Source: Acidobacteriota bacterium
GTDB lineage: Bacteria; Acidobacteriota; Thermoanaerobaculia; Multivoradales; JAGPDF01
Assembly: GCA_014584695.1 (NCBI GenBank)
Contig: JACTMI010000004.1
Coordinates: 1 to 64,000, forward strand
Direction: 5' to 3'
Length of the DNA: 64,000 bases
Shown: piece by piece, positions 18,150 through 26,661 of the stretch
Position numbering within the stretch: position 1 is the first letter of the stretch
How the letters are laid out: every line of letters starts with the position of its first letter
The notes under the pieces: model-generated
What the model was told of the DNA's origin: nothing
What the model saw: only the letters and a program-made list of their open reading frames with translations
Database searches by the model: none
Position numbers and translations under genes: made by a program

Positions 18150-18345
18150 GGCGTCGGAATCTCCTGTCGGTTCGGGCCCCGCTCCCTGCGGGGTCCCGAC
18201 CGAGGAGACGCGGGACCCCGGCAAAGGACGCAATTGTGCACCAGACGGCCCCTGCGCGACGGCGATTCCCGGGGGCGGCGTCGACCTGTTCGAGGACGAT
18301 TTCGAAACCGGCGGCACCGGCCTCTGGTCCTTCCGTCAGCCCTGA
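18148..18345 (+). pseudogene. Fragment encoding a C-terminal FEDDFETGGTGLWS-type tag
   Basis: A 65-codon plus-strand frame ends LFEDDFETGGTGLWSF then three residues and stop. Tags of the form D-[DG]-F-E-[ST]-G...WS are common at the ends of secreted proteins in Acidobacteria and related groups. Only this tag and a short Cys-containing linker (CAPDGPCATA) remain, without a signal peptide or a domain. It is probably the 3' remnant of a lost secreted-protein gene, or a very small gene. It lies in the upstream region of the minus-strand Cys-Cys peptide. The evidence is the tag alone. Confidence 0.4.
18244..18269 (-). promoter_or_regulatory. Possible ECF-type promoter for the Cys-Cys peptide/sigma operon
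   Basis: On the minus strand GGAAT is followed after 17 bases by CGTC, resembling ECF promoters (GGAAC, then CGTC/CGTT). It lies about 95 bases before the peptide's ATG. If real, the sigma factor could drive its own operon. It is a short match in GC-rich DNA, so weak. Confidence 0.3.
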
Positions 18346-21300
18346 GGCGGCCGAGGGTCGCGTTCCTCCGTCGTCAGCGTGCGGTGCCGGGACAGGTTGC
18401 GGCCCGCGCGCTTGGCTTCGTAAAGGGCCTGGTCGGCGGCGCGCAAGAGGAGGTCGAGGCCGTGGGGCTCGAGCGGCGTCACCGTCGCGGCGCCGACGCT
18501 GATCGTCACGCGCTCGGAGCCCGTCACGGGGTCGTGCGGGATGCCGAGCGCCTCGACCGCCGCTCGCAGCCGCTCGGCCATGCGGCGGGCGGCCGGGGGG
18601 TCGGTCTCGGGCAGGATCACCGCCAGCTCCTCGCCGCCGACACGCGCGGCGAAGTCGGCTACCCGACGGAGGTTGGCGACCAGCACCGCGGCGACCCGGC
18701 GCAGGCACTCGTCGCCGGCGGCGTGGCCGAAACCGTCGTTGTAGGGCTTGAAGTGATCGAGGTCGATCATCAGCAGCGACAGCGGCAGCCGAGCGCGCAT
18801 CATCCTTCGCCACTCCTCGTCGAGGCGCAGGTCGAAGGCGCGGCGATTGCCGATGCCAGTCAGCGCGTCGACCGCGGCGAGCTGCTCCAGGTGGCGGTTG
18901 GCCTCCTCCAGCCGGCGGTTGGCCTCCTCGAGCTGTCCCTTGGTGGCGAGCAGGTCCTCGTAGAGGCGGGACTTGCCGACCACGAGCGACAACTGCCCGG
19001 CGAGCTGGGTGAGGAAGCGGACGTGCTCCGGCCGGTAGGTGTTCGGCGTGAAGCTCGAGAAGAACAGGAAACCGACCGGCTGCCCGAGGGCGCGCAGCGG
19101 ACAGGTCAGGCTCGACCGGATCCCTTCCGCGAGGATCCGGCGCGTCGACTCCGAGTCCGGATGCGCGGAGAGGTGGGCCTCGAGATCGGCGATGACGCGC
19201 GGCTGTCCCGACTTGAGCACCTCCATCAGGCTGCTCCCCTCGAGCGGAGCCTGATAGCCGATCGAGATCCCCTCGCGATCCGCGCGCGTGCGCGACCAGA
19301 CGGCGCGCAGCTCGAGCCGGTCCTCGGTCAGCAGCGCGAGCCCGATCCGATCGTAGGGGATGACGCCGCGCAGCGACGCGTAGACGTGGTCGAGCGTCTC
19401 CTCCAGGGTGACCGCGCCGTGGATCTGCTCGGTCAGCACCGCCAGCTGCTCGAGCTCCGCCGTGCGCGCTCCGACTTCGCGCTCGAGCTCGCGCTGCCGC
19501 CGGATCTGGACCAGCCCGCGCAGGCGCAGCGCCGACCAGAACAGCGCCGCGAGCACCGCCACCGCGGTGGCCAGGAACCAGGGGCGGGCGTAGACCGGCG
19601 GCCGCATTTCGAACGCGAACGACGCCCCCTCCTCGTTCCAGGCGCCGTCCTCGGTGCCGGCGATGACGTGGAACCGCAGCCGGCCGGCCGGGATGATCGG
19701 GTAGAAGGCGGCGCGCCGGTGGCCGGCCTCGATCCAGCGTTCGTCGAATCCCTCCAGGCGATAGCGGAAGCGGATCCGGTCCGGCGCGCGGAAGGAGAGC
19801 GCCGTGTACTGGATCTCGAGGTGGCGCGAGCCCGCCGCCAGGACGATCTCGCGCGACGGGTCGAGCTCGCGGCCGTCGACCCGGATCTCCTCGACGTGGA
19901 CGCGCGGCGGGCGCGGCCGGGCCGCTTCGTGCGCGGTGTCGAAGACCGCCAGCCCGGCGACGGTCGGAACCCACAGGGTGTCGTCGGGCAGCAGCGCGCC
20001 GGCCGGCTGGCCGGAGCCGTTGGTTTCGGAGGCCGGCATGCCATCGCGCCCGTCGAACAGGTCGGTCTCGAGCCGCTCGAGCCGACCCGCCGCGAGCGCT
20101 TCGAGCTGAAGGCGCTCGACCCGGGTGACGCCCCGGTTGCCGGTCAGCCAGAAGCGGCCGAGTCGATCTTCGACGAACCAGGAGACGACGTTCTCGGGCA
20201 GCCCGACGCTCGAGTCGTAGACCGTCAGCTGGTCGCCCGCGAGCCGCGCCAGACCGCCGCCGTAAGTGCCCAGCCAGACCACGCCGTCGGCGTCGCGGCG
20301 GATGGTCCGGACCTGGTCGCTGCCGAGTCCGCTCGAGCGGTCCAGGCGGCGGGCGCCCTCCGGGCCGAGCCAGAGCGCACCGGCGCGGGTGCCGAGCCAG
20401 AGGGCACCGTCGGGTGCGACGTCGATCGAAGCGATGTCCTCATCGGCGGTGCCCGCGACGAGCTCGAAGCCGCCGCGCTCCGGGTGGTGCCGGTGGAGAC
20501 CCTGGTCCGTCGCGGCGAGCAGGCTGCCGTCGTTCTCGAGCGCGAACGCGCGGACCACCCGCTCGCGCGTCGAGGGGCCACCGAGCTTGCGGATCCGGCC
20601 GTCCGGCAGCATGCGGAAGGCGCCGTCACCGTAGGTGCCGATCCACAGCCCGCCGTCGCGAGCGGGCAAGAGCGCCCAGACGCAGAGATTCTCGAGGCCC
20701 CGCTCGTGGCCGAAGAGCTCGATGCCGGGGGCCGAGACGCGGGCGACGCCGCCGCAGCGCAGCCCCGCCCAGACGCCGCCGCGGCCGTCGGGCGCGACCG
20801 GCACGACGGGCAGCGACCGGGCCTCGTCCGGCAGGCGCAACCCGATGGCCCGCCCTTCGCCGAGCGCGACCAGCCCGGAGCCGCCGAAGCCGACCCAGAG
20901 GTTGCCCTCGTGGTCCTCGGTGATCGCGATGACGTTGTCGGCGGCCAGCGCCGGCGGCCGCGAGAGCCGACCGGGTTTCGGCGTGACGCGCACCAGCCCG
21001 CCGGGGTCGAGCCCAGCCCAGAGGTTGCCGTCGCGGTCCTCGTGCAGAGCGGCGATCCTCGCCGTCGGCTCGAGCGCCAATGGCGTCGCGACCTCTCCGT
21101 CCACCCGGTAGATCCGGTGCCCGGCGCCGATCCAGGCGCCGCCGTCAGGGCTGATGCGAATGGCGCCGATGCCACGATCCGCGAGCTCGCGCGCCCATTC
21201 CGGCTCGCGACAGCTGCCGTTCGTGAGCAGGCAGAGGCCGTTCGAGGTACCGACCCAGAGCGTACCGTCCGCGGCCTCGTCCAAACTGGTGACGAAGGAG

Positions 21301-21854
21301 TTGCGCAGACCGGCCTCGGTTCCGAAGCGCGAGATCCGCTCGCCGGAGATCCGGACGACGCCGTCGACGGTGGCGACCCAGAGGCCCCCTCGGGAGGCCG
21401 CGCGCAGGGTCGCCACGCGGCCGATCGGCTCGCCGTTCGGCGCCCTGTGGGCGGTCAGGCGGCCGCTCTCGTCCAACCAGCAGAGCCCGGAGCGCTCGGT
21501 GCCGACCCAGAGACGACCCGCCGTGTCGAGCGCGAGCGCGGTCAGCCGGTTGCTGCACGTGCCGTCGCCGGGGATTGGCGTCACCCGCACGCCGTCGAAG
21601 CGGACGAGCCCGTCGAAGGTAGCGACGTAGAGGTAGTCGTCGGTCCCTTGGACGATGGCGTTGGCCGACGCTTGCGGGAAGCCGTCGGCCAGCGACCACG
21701 AGCGGAAGGTGTACTGGTGGATCTCGCGCGAAGGATCGAGCGCGGCAGCGGCGGTAGCGACCCAGCCCGCCGCGAGCAGCAGAGCAGGGATCGCGACGGC
21801 GTCGAGCCGCCGGCGAGCCGGTGAGCCGAGGGGTGCCCCCGTTGCCGCCCCCAT
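18336..21854 (-). CDS. Two-component-regulator-type propeller sensor diguanylate cyclase
   Basis: 1172 residues. A signal peptide or anchor (about 15-36) precedes a periplasmic double beta-propeller of Reg_prop repeats (GLWVATVDGVVRIS, LWVGTERSGLCWL and many W(V/L)GT units, about 40-640). A Y_Y_Y domain lies near 650-745, a membrane helix near 755-778, a GAF domain near 805-960, a short coiled coil, and a C-terminal GGDEF domain near 1000-1155. The active-site loop reads GGEEL, with the inhibitory RxxD five residues upstream. Predicted to make c-di-GMP in response to an outside ligand. The ATG giving MGAATGAPLG starts just before the signal sequence. Confidence 0.9.
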   Translation of the reverse strand: MGAATGAPLGSPARRRLDAVAIPALLLAAGWVATAAAALDPSREIHQYTFRSWSLADGFPQASANAIVQGTDDYLYVATFDGLVRFDGVRVTPIPGDGTCSNRLTALALDTAGRLWVGTERSGLCWLDESGRLTAHRAPNGEPIGRVATLRAASRGGLWVATVDGVVRISGERISRFGTEAGLRNSFVTSLDEAADGTLWVGTSNGLCLLTNGSCREPEWARELADRGIGAIRISPDGGAWIGAGHRIYRVDGEVATPLALEPTARIAALHEDRDGNLWAGLDPGGLVRVTPKPGRLSRPPALAADNVIAITEDHEGNLWVGFGGSGLVALGEGRAIGLRLPDEARSLPVVPVAPDGRGGVWAGLRCGGVARVSAPGIELFGHERGLENLCVWALLPARDGGLWIGTYGDGAFRMLPDGRIRKLGGPSTRERVVRAFALENDGSLLAATDQGLHRHHPERGGFELVAGTADEDIASIDVAPDGALWLGTRAGALWLGPEGARRLDRSSGLGSDQVRTIRRDADGVVWLGTYGGGLARLAGDQLTVYDSSVGLPENVVSWFVEDRLGRFWLTGNRGVTRVERLQLEALAAGRLERLETDLFDGRDGMPASETNGSGQPAGALLPDDTLWVPTVAGLAVFDTAHEAARPRPPRVHVEEIRVDGRELDPSREIVLAAGSRHLEIQYTALSFRAPDRIRFRYRLEGFDERWIEAGHRRAAFYPIIPAGRLRFHVIAGTEDGAWNEEGASFAFEMRPPVYARPWFLATAVAVLAALFWSALRLRGLVQIRRQRELEREVGARTAELEQLAVLTEQIHGAVTLEETLDHVYASLRGVIPYDRIGLALLTEDRLELRAVWSRTRADREGISIGYQAPLEGSSLMEVLKSGQPRVIADLEAHLSAHPDSESTRRILAEGIRSSLTCPLRALGQPVGFLFFSSFTPNTYRPEHVRFLTQLAGQLSLVVGKSRLYEDLLATKGQLEEANRRLEEANRHLEQLAAVDALTGIGNRRAFDLRLDEEWRRMMRARLPLSLLMIDLDHFKPYNDGFGHAAGDECLRRVAAVLVANLRRVADFAARVGGEELAVILPETDPPAARRMAERLRAAVEALGIPHDPVTGSERVTISVGAATVTPLEPHGLDLLLRAADQALYEAKRAGRNLSRHRTLTTEERDPRPPQG

Positions 21855-22094
21855 GGTGCCGGCGGATCGTACCCCACGGCGCGAGCGGGCCGCGGTGCGG
21901 GAGCGCCTGTCTCCTCTTCCAGTCCAACCGAGCGCGAACCGAAAGGCACCGACGCCCTCCCCGAACGCCGGGCCGTGCCCCTGAGCCTGCTCGGAGCCGG
22001 TGGCGTCGGCTCGACTCGCCAGCCTCGAGCCGGGAAACCGCGAACCATGCCGGCGCATCGGAAGCGTCGTAGTCTGCGGAAAGGAGCCCCGAGC

Positions 22095-22358
22095 ATGGCC
22101 GATGCGGTCGCGCGGATGGTGGTGGTGGCTGCCGCCGTCTATCTCGCTCCGGGCTTGGCGCTCGCGGCGCTGGCCCTCGCGCGTGGTCTCGAGCGGCTGG
22201 ATCCAGCGACTCGGGGGGCCTCGCTCGGCTTTCGGCTGATCGTCGCGCCCGGCCTGGTTGCGCTCTGGCCGTTGCTGGCGCGGCGGATCCTCCGCGGTGG
22301 TCCACCGCCCGTCGAGACCACGGCGCATCGGCGCCAAGCCAGGGGGGCCGGGTCGTGA
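22095..22358 (+). CDS. Small two-helix membrane protein, unknown function
   Basis: 87 residues with two hydrophobic segments (about 6-28, VARMVVVAAAVYLAPGLALAA, and about 45-65, FRLIVAPGLVALWPLLARR) and a basic tail. AAGGAG lies 9 bases before the ATG. The TGA overlaps the GTG start of the next small gene, so it belongs to an operon ending in the Rieske fusion protein. The 240 bases before it (21855-22094) hold no recognised gene. No family is recognised; a subunit or assembly factor of the Rieske system is a possible role. Confidence 0.65.
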   Translation: MADAVARMVVVAAAVYLAPGLALAALALARGLERLDPATRGASLGFRLIVAPGLVALWPLLARRILRGGPPPVETTAHRRQARGAGS

Positions 22359-22519
22359 TCCGCGCTCACCGGGACCGTCACCGGCGGCTCTTCCTCCTCC
22401 TGCTGGTGATCCTGCCGTTGCTCCTGATCGCCGCGCTCCGAGCGCGTCCGGGGCCCGTGCGCCTCGAGCGGGCCATCGACGGGATCCCGAGCGCCATGGA
22501 ACCAGAGGATCGGCCGTGA
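22355..22519 (+). CDS. 54-residue single-pass membrane protein
   Basis: It starts with GTG in a 4-base overlap with the preceding gene and ends in a 4-base overlap with the Rieske fusion gene. A basic N-terminus (IRAHRDRHRR) leads into one hydrophobic helix (LFLLLLVILPLLLIAALRA) and an acidic-ended tail. Both overlaps and the positive-inside layout support a real gene. No family is recognised; it may be a small subunit of the membrane electron-transfer unit. Confidence 0.6.
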   Translation: MIRAHRDRHRRLFLLLLVILPLLLIAALRARPGPVRLERAIDGIPSAMEPEDRP

Positions 22520-24612
22520 GCACCGGCTACCGCGCGGTGCAGTGGTCGCCCGGCAAGCGGCGCTACGACCTGGTGCTCGCCGGGCTGCTCGCGCTCTATC
22601 TCGCGACCTTCCTCGGACTGACCGCCCTGTTGCGACCCGAGACCACGGTCGAGACGGCCCTCGTCCGGGCGTTCGGCACCGCGGCGTTTCTCTTGCTGCA
22701 CGTGGTGCTGTCGATCGGGCCGCTCGCGCGTTTCGACCCACGCTTCTTGCCGCTGCTCTGGAACCGCCGCCACTTGGGTGTCACGACCTTCGTCTGCGCG
22801 CTGGCTCACGGCGCCTTCGCGCTGGTGCAGTTCCACGCCTTGGGTGACCGCAATCCGTTGGTCTCCCTGCTGGTGAGCAACACCCGCTTCGACTCGATCG
22901 CGCACTTCCCCTTCCAGCAGCTCGGCGCCGCGGCGCTGGTCCTGCTCTTCCTGCTCGCCGCGACGTCACACGATTTCTGGCTCGCCCAGCTCACCGCGCC
23001 GGTCTGGAAAGCGCTCCACGCCGGCGCCTACGCCGCCTATGCGCTCGTGGTGGGACATGTCGCCTTGGGCGCGCTCCAGGACGAGCGGGCGACGCCGCCG
23101 GTTGCCATGTGCGCTCTCGGCGTGTCGGGGATCCTGGGGTTCCACCTGGCAGCGGCGCTGCGCGAGCGGCGGATCGACCGCGAGGTCGCCCGCGCGACCG
23201 GGGACGGCTTCGTCGAGGCGGGACGGGTGAGCGCGATCGCCGAGGGGCGCGCCACCGTGGTTTCGATCGGCGGCGAGCGCGTGGCGATCTTTCGCCACCA
23301 GGGGAGGCTGTCGGCGCTCTCGAACGTCTGCCAGCATCAGAACGGGCCGCTGGGCGAGGGCAGGATCGTCGACGGCTGCGTCACGTGCCCGTGGCACGGC
23401 TATCAGTACCGGCCGGAGGACGGCGCCTCGCCGCCGCCCTTCACCGAGCGGGTGCCGACGTTCCGGTTGCGAGTCGAGGGCGAGCGGATCCTGGTCGATC
23501 CGCGCCCCCTGCCGGCTGGCACGCGGGTCGAGCCGGCGCGCTTCGATCCCGCGATTCCGGCGCCGGCGGATCGGCGCGCCTTCTTCGTCGGCTACCTGCC
23601 TCCGCCCGCCGCGCTCGTGCCCTTCCTGCGCGGTGTCACCGCGGCCCTTTCGCTCCTCTTCGTCACCGTCGCGGGCACTCTGGCGGCGAGCCAGCGCGCG
23701 CTCGGTCCGGGGCAGTTCGATCCCTGGACCGAGGTCGAGATCGAGGGCTGGCTGCGCGCGGAGCCGCTGCCGGCGCTCTGGATGCCGCAGGGCGGGAGCG
23801 AGCCGCCGCGCGTGGTGCCCCTCGTCGGTCGCGGCAAGCACGGGCCCGCGCCCGAGGTTCTGGCCTGGACCGGAAGGCCGGTGAAGCTGCGGGGGAGTTG
23901 GATCCGACGCGGACCGGCGGCGCTGTTCGAAGTGGCCGGCGCGGCCGCCGTCGCCCAGACGGCGGAGCTCGCGAGCGGAGCCGACGATCCCGCGCCGGTC
24001 GGTCTCGGCCACCAGCGGTTGGTGGGAGAAGTGGTCGATTCGAAGTGCTACCTCGGCGTGATGAAGCCGGGCGACGGCAAGTCCCATCGCGACTGCGCGG
24101 TCCGCTGCATCTCCGGAGGCGCGCCGGCGGCGCTGGTGGCGCGGACCCGCGCCGGCGAGCGGTTCGTGCTGATGCTGGTCTCGCCCACGGGCCGCCCGCT
24201 CGGACCGGAGTTGCTCGACCTGGTGGCCGAGCCGGTCGCGGTGACGGGCGAAGTCGTCCGGCTGGGCGATCTGCCGCTCCTGGTGACCGAGCCCGCTGCG
24301 GTCGTGCGGCTCAGCCCGCGGCGGGCTCGGGGGCGCGGTAGGCCTTGCGGCCGCCGCGTTCGAGGCGGCGCCGCTCGGCCGTCGAAGCGAGCAGCACCTC
24401 GGCCAGCGCCACCGCCCGCCGGACCAGCTCGCGGGCGCCGTCGTGCAGCTCGCGCGAGCGCTGGACGTGCGCGACGTTGCGCTCCATGTCCTCGGCGGTC
24501 CAGCCGCGGGAGTGTGCGATGTAAGGGTACTGCGGAAAGACGCAGCCGACTTCGGCGAAGAAGCCGAGCATCTGGCCAGCGACCGCCTGCACGTTGTCCT
24601 GCCCGCCGGTGA
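22516..24612 (+). CDS. Ferric-reductase-like membrane domain fused to a Rieske [2Fe-2S] domain
   Basis: 698 residues from a GTG start. About six membrane helices fill residues 15-215, with histidines at 62, 98, 168 and 181 that could bind heme b. A Rieske domain (about 235-320) has CQH at 272-274 and CPWH at 291-294. A single helix near 370-390 precedes a soluble region with VVDSKCYLGVMKPG and HRDCAVRCISGG. Predicted quinol- or heme-linked membrane electron transfer. Recognisable sequence ends near residue 598; the last 100 codons are Arg/Ala/Pro-rich and run antisense through the convergent Rieske-flavodoxin gene, because no stop occurs earlier. The stop may have been lost. Confidence 0.75.
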   Translation: MSTGYRAVQWSPGKRRYDLVLAGLLALYLATFLGLTALLRPETTVETALVRAFGTAAFLLLHVVLSIGPLARFDPRFLPLLWNRRHLGVTTFVCALAHGAFALVQFHALGDRNPLVSLLVSNTRFDSIAHFPFQQLGAAALVLLFLLAATSHDFWLAQLTAPVWKALHAGAYAAYALVVGHVALGALQDERATPPVAMCALGVSGILGFHLAAALRERRIDREVARATGDGFVEAGRVSAIAEGRATVVSIGGERVAIFRHQGRLSALSNVCQHQNGPLGEGRIVDGCVTCPWHGYQYRPEDGASPPPFTERVPTFRLRVEGERILVDPRPLPAGTRVEPARFDPAIPAPADRRAFFVGYLPPPAALVPFLRGVTAALSLLFVTVAGTLAASQRALGPGQFDPWTEVEIEGWLRAEPLPALWMPQGGSEPPRVVPLVGRGKHGPAPEVLAWTGRPVKLRGSWIRRGPAALFEVAGAAAVAQTAELASGADDPAPVGLGHQRLVGEVVDSKCYLGVMKPGDGKSHRDCAVRCISGGAPAALVARTRAGERFVLMLVSPTGRPLGPELLDLVAEPVAVTGEVVRLGDLPLLVTEPAAVVRLSPRRARGRGRPCGRRVRGGAARPSKRAAPRPAPPPAGPARGRRRAARASAGRARRCAPCPRRSSRGSVRCKGTAERRSRLRRRSRASGQRPPARCPARR

Positions 24613-25417
24613 TGACGAAGCCGGCCACCTTGTTCTCGAGCAGCGCGCGGTTCGAGAGCGTGATCTGATTCTGGATGCAGTTCATCCGCTCGACCATCTT
24701 GTAATAGAGCGACGAGGCCGCACCCCACCGAATCGGCGTCGCGACCAGGATGACGTCGGCCCAGTGGACGAAGGCCTCGTAGACCGCGTCGAGCTGGTCG
24801 GCGGGGTCCATCTGCGTGATCGAGCAGGGCCAGGTGCAGGCGCGAGCGCTCTTCGAGTAGTAGCCTTCGCAGGCCCGGAAGGAGAGCTCGCGCAGGCGCA
24901 GCGGACGGGTCTCGCAGCCGAGCACGGCACCGGCGTGCTCGAGCGCGGTTTCGAGCAGCGCTTCGGAGGTCGAGTAGCGCGGCAGGTCGCGGTTGGTCAT
25001 GGTGGTCGAGATGCCGACCACGCGCACCGGCCCCGGCTCCCGCGCCGGTCGGCGCGCCAGCGGGTGCGGCGGGTGCGGTTTCTTCTGGCGCGAGGTCGAG
25101 GGCTCGAGCGCGACCAGCACCCGCCCGGCTTCGACGCGCACCTCGTGGACGGGAACCCGATCCTCTTCGAATCCCGGCTCGCCTTCGCCGGTGCGGCAAT
25201 GGAACTTCCAGCCGTGCCAGGGGCAGACCACGTAGTCGCCGTCCAAATGGCCCTCGCCGAGCGGGCCGGCGACGTGGTTGCAGACGCCAGAGATCGCCGT
25301 GAAGGTGTCGTCGCGGTGACAGAGCGCCACTTTCGTCCGTCCGACGGTGACCTGCCGCAGCGGCCGGTCGGCCAGCTCCTCGACACTGCCCACGTCTGCC
25401 CACGCGCGCTCGGTCAT
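24311..25417 (-). CDS. Rieske [2Fe-2S] ferredoxin fused to a flavodoxin/NAD(P)H-FMN reductase domain
   Basis: 368 residues. An N-terminal Rieske domain has CNH at 46-48 and CPWH at 65-68. After a Pro/Arg linker (about 105-130) comes a flavodoxin-fold FMN reductase (VRVVGISTTMTNRDLPRYST, DVILVATPIRWGAASSLYYKMVERMNC, FVITGGQDNVQAVAGQMLGFF). It should carry electrons between NAD(P)H, FMN and an iron-sulfur centre in the cytoplasm. A Cys-rich stretch (CEGYYSKSARACTWPC) may bind a further metal. The ATG giving MTERAWADV is the natural start. It converges on the membrane Rieske protein with a 302-base overlap. Confidence 0.85.
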   Translation of the reverse strand: MTERAWADVGSVEELADRPLRQVTVGRTKVALCHRDDTFTAISGVCNHVAGPLGEGHLDGDYVVCPWHGWKFHCRTGEGEPGFEEDRVPVHEVRVEAGRVLVALEPSTSRQKKPHPPHPLARRPAREPGPVRVVGISTTMTNRDLPRYSTSEALLETALEHAGAVLGCETRPLRLRELSFRACEGYYSKSARACTWPCSITQMDPADQLDAVYEAFVHWADVILVATPIRWGAASSLYYKMVERMNCIQNQITLSNRALLENKVAGFVITGGQDNVQAVAGQMLGFFAEVGCVFPQYPYIAHSRGWTAEDMERNVAHVQRSRELHDGARELVRRAVALAEVLLASTAERRRLERGGRKAYRAPEPAAG

Positions 25418-25471
25418 GGCGATCGCCCCCCGCGGTGCGCGGAGTCTAGCCCGGGCGCATTCCGGGTCCTG

Positions 25472-25477
25472 TAGATT
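25472..25477 (+). promoter_or_regulatory. Putative -10 hexamer TAGATT
   Basis: TAGATT ends 12 bases before the homoserine dehydrogenase ATG. Fits the TANNNT pattern; weak alone. Confidence 0.3.
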
Positions 25478-25489
25478 TCCAGGTCGACG

Positions 25490-26602
25490 ATGCGCCGATC
25501 CGGATCGAAGCGCCTGCTGCGCGTCCCCGTCCTGCTGCTCGGAGCCGGGGGCGTGGGCGGCGCGCTGCTGCGCCAGATCGTGAGCGGGCGGCATTCCTGC
25601 GCTCGGCGCAACGGCTGTCGCTTCGAGGTCGTGGCGGTGGCGGATCGGAGGGGTGCCTGGGTGAATCCAGCCGGGCTCTCCGACGCCGAGCTGCTGGACG
25701 CGGTGGCGGCCAAGGGGCGTGGCGAGCCGATCGATCCGGCGCGGCGAGCGGGGCGGGCGGCGAGCCCGGGCGAGTCTCCGGTCGAGCTCCTCGAGCGGGT
25801 GGCGAGCGAGGTGGATCGACCGGGGATCCTGGTCGATGTCACCGCCGCCGAGGGGCTCGAGCCGGTGCTCGACCGGGCGCTCGAACTGGGTTGGGGGGTG
25901 GCGCTCGCCAACAAGAAGGCGCTGGCGGGTCCCTGGGCGACGGCACGCCGGTACTTTGGCGAGCCGCGAGTCCGCCACGAGTCGACGGTCGGCGGTGGCC
26001 AGCCGGTGATCGCCACGCTGCGCTACCTGGTCGACACCAACGACCCGATTCGCCGCATGGAAGGGCAGCTCTCCGGCACCCTCGGCTTCCTCTGCGCCCG
26101 TCTCGAGGCGGGCGCGCTCTTTTCGGCGGCCGTGAACGAGGCCGTCGCCCGGGGCTACACGGAGCCCGATCCGCGCGAGGACCTGGGCGGACGCGACGTC
26201 CTGCGCAAGGCGCTGATTCTCGGTCGCATGGCCGGGTGGCCGATGGAGAGCGCCGACGTCGAGGTCGAGCCGCTCTTCCCCGCCGAGCTCGCCCGCCTCG
26301 GGGTCGGGGAGTTTCTCGCCGCGCTGCCGTCGCTCGACGGCGCGATGGCGGCTCGCGTCGCGGCCGCGCGTGACGAGGGGAAGATCCTGCGCTACCTGGC
26401 CCGCGTCGAAGAGGGGCGCGGCAGCGTCGGGCTGGTGCCGATCCCGGCCGCCAGCCCGCTCGCGGGCCTCAAGTACGTCAGCTTCCGCACCGGCCGCTAC
26501 GACGACGAGCCGCTGCTCATCGGCGGCAAAGGGGCCGGGGTCGAGATGACCGCCGCCGGCGTCCTGGGCGACCTCCTCGGCCTCGTTCGCGAGCACCTCT
26601 AG
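25490..26602 (+). CDS. Homoserine dehydrogenase
   Basis: 370 residues. A nucleotide-binding LLLGAGGVGGALL at about 15-27, VDVTAAEGLEPVLDRALELGWGVALANKKALAG near 115-145, the substrate-binding GGGQPVIATLRYLVDTND, and the catalytic-region EGQLSGTLGFLCARLEAG and GYTEPDPREDLGGRDVLRKALILGR are all diagnostic. It reduces aspartate semialdehyde to homoserine for threonine and methionine synthesis. There is no C-terminal ACT domain, so feedback control by threonine is not expected from this chain. It stands alone; the enzyme that makes its substrate is at 34.2 kb. Confidence 0.92.
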   Translation: MRRSGSKRLLRVPVLLLGAGGVGGALLRQIVSGRHSCARRNGCRFEVVAVADRRGAWVNPAGLSDAELLDAVAAKGRGEPIDPARRAGRAASPGESPVELLERVASEVDRPGILVDVTAAEGLEPVLDRALELGWGVALANKKALAGPWATARRYFGEPRVRHESTVGGGQPVIATLRYLVDTNDPIRRMEGQLSGTLGFLCARLEAGALFSAAVNEAVARGYTEPDPREDLGGRDVLRKALILGRMAGWPMESADVEVEPLFPAELARLGVGEFLAALPSLDGAMAARVAAARDEGKILRYLARVEEGRGSVGLVPIPAASPLAGLKYVSFRTGRYDDEPLLIGGKGAGVEMTAAGVLGDLLGLVREHL

Positions 26603-26661
26603 CAACCGGCAGCTTGGTTCTGGACCCTGGCGGAAGCTCGGTTCAGGCTGCGCTATATATT

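Noticed and set aside
17907-21824. A 1305-residue plus-strand open frame
   Set aside because: It is antisense to the propeller/GGDEF gene, is Arg/Ala/Gly/Asp-rich without domains, and arises from GC-rich codon bias. The minus-strand gene has clear domains.
22070-22086. TGCGGAAAGG before the small membrane gene as another copy of the phoB/phoR element
   Set aside because: It lacks the dyad partner and the 12-base repeat, and the match overlaps the AAGGAG ribosome site, so chance explains it.
24311-26605. A 764-residue minus-strand frame extending the Rieske-flavodoxin protein upstream over homoserine dehydrogenase
   Set aside because: The upstream 396 codons are antisense to a clear homoserine dehydrogenase and lack any domain. 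The ATG at 25417 begins the Rieske domain naturally.
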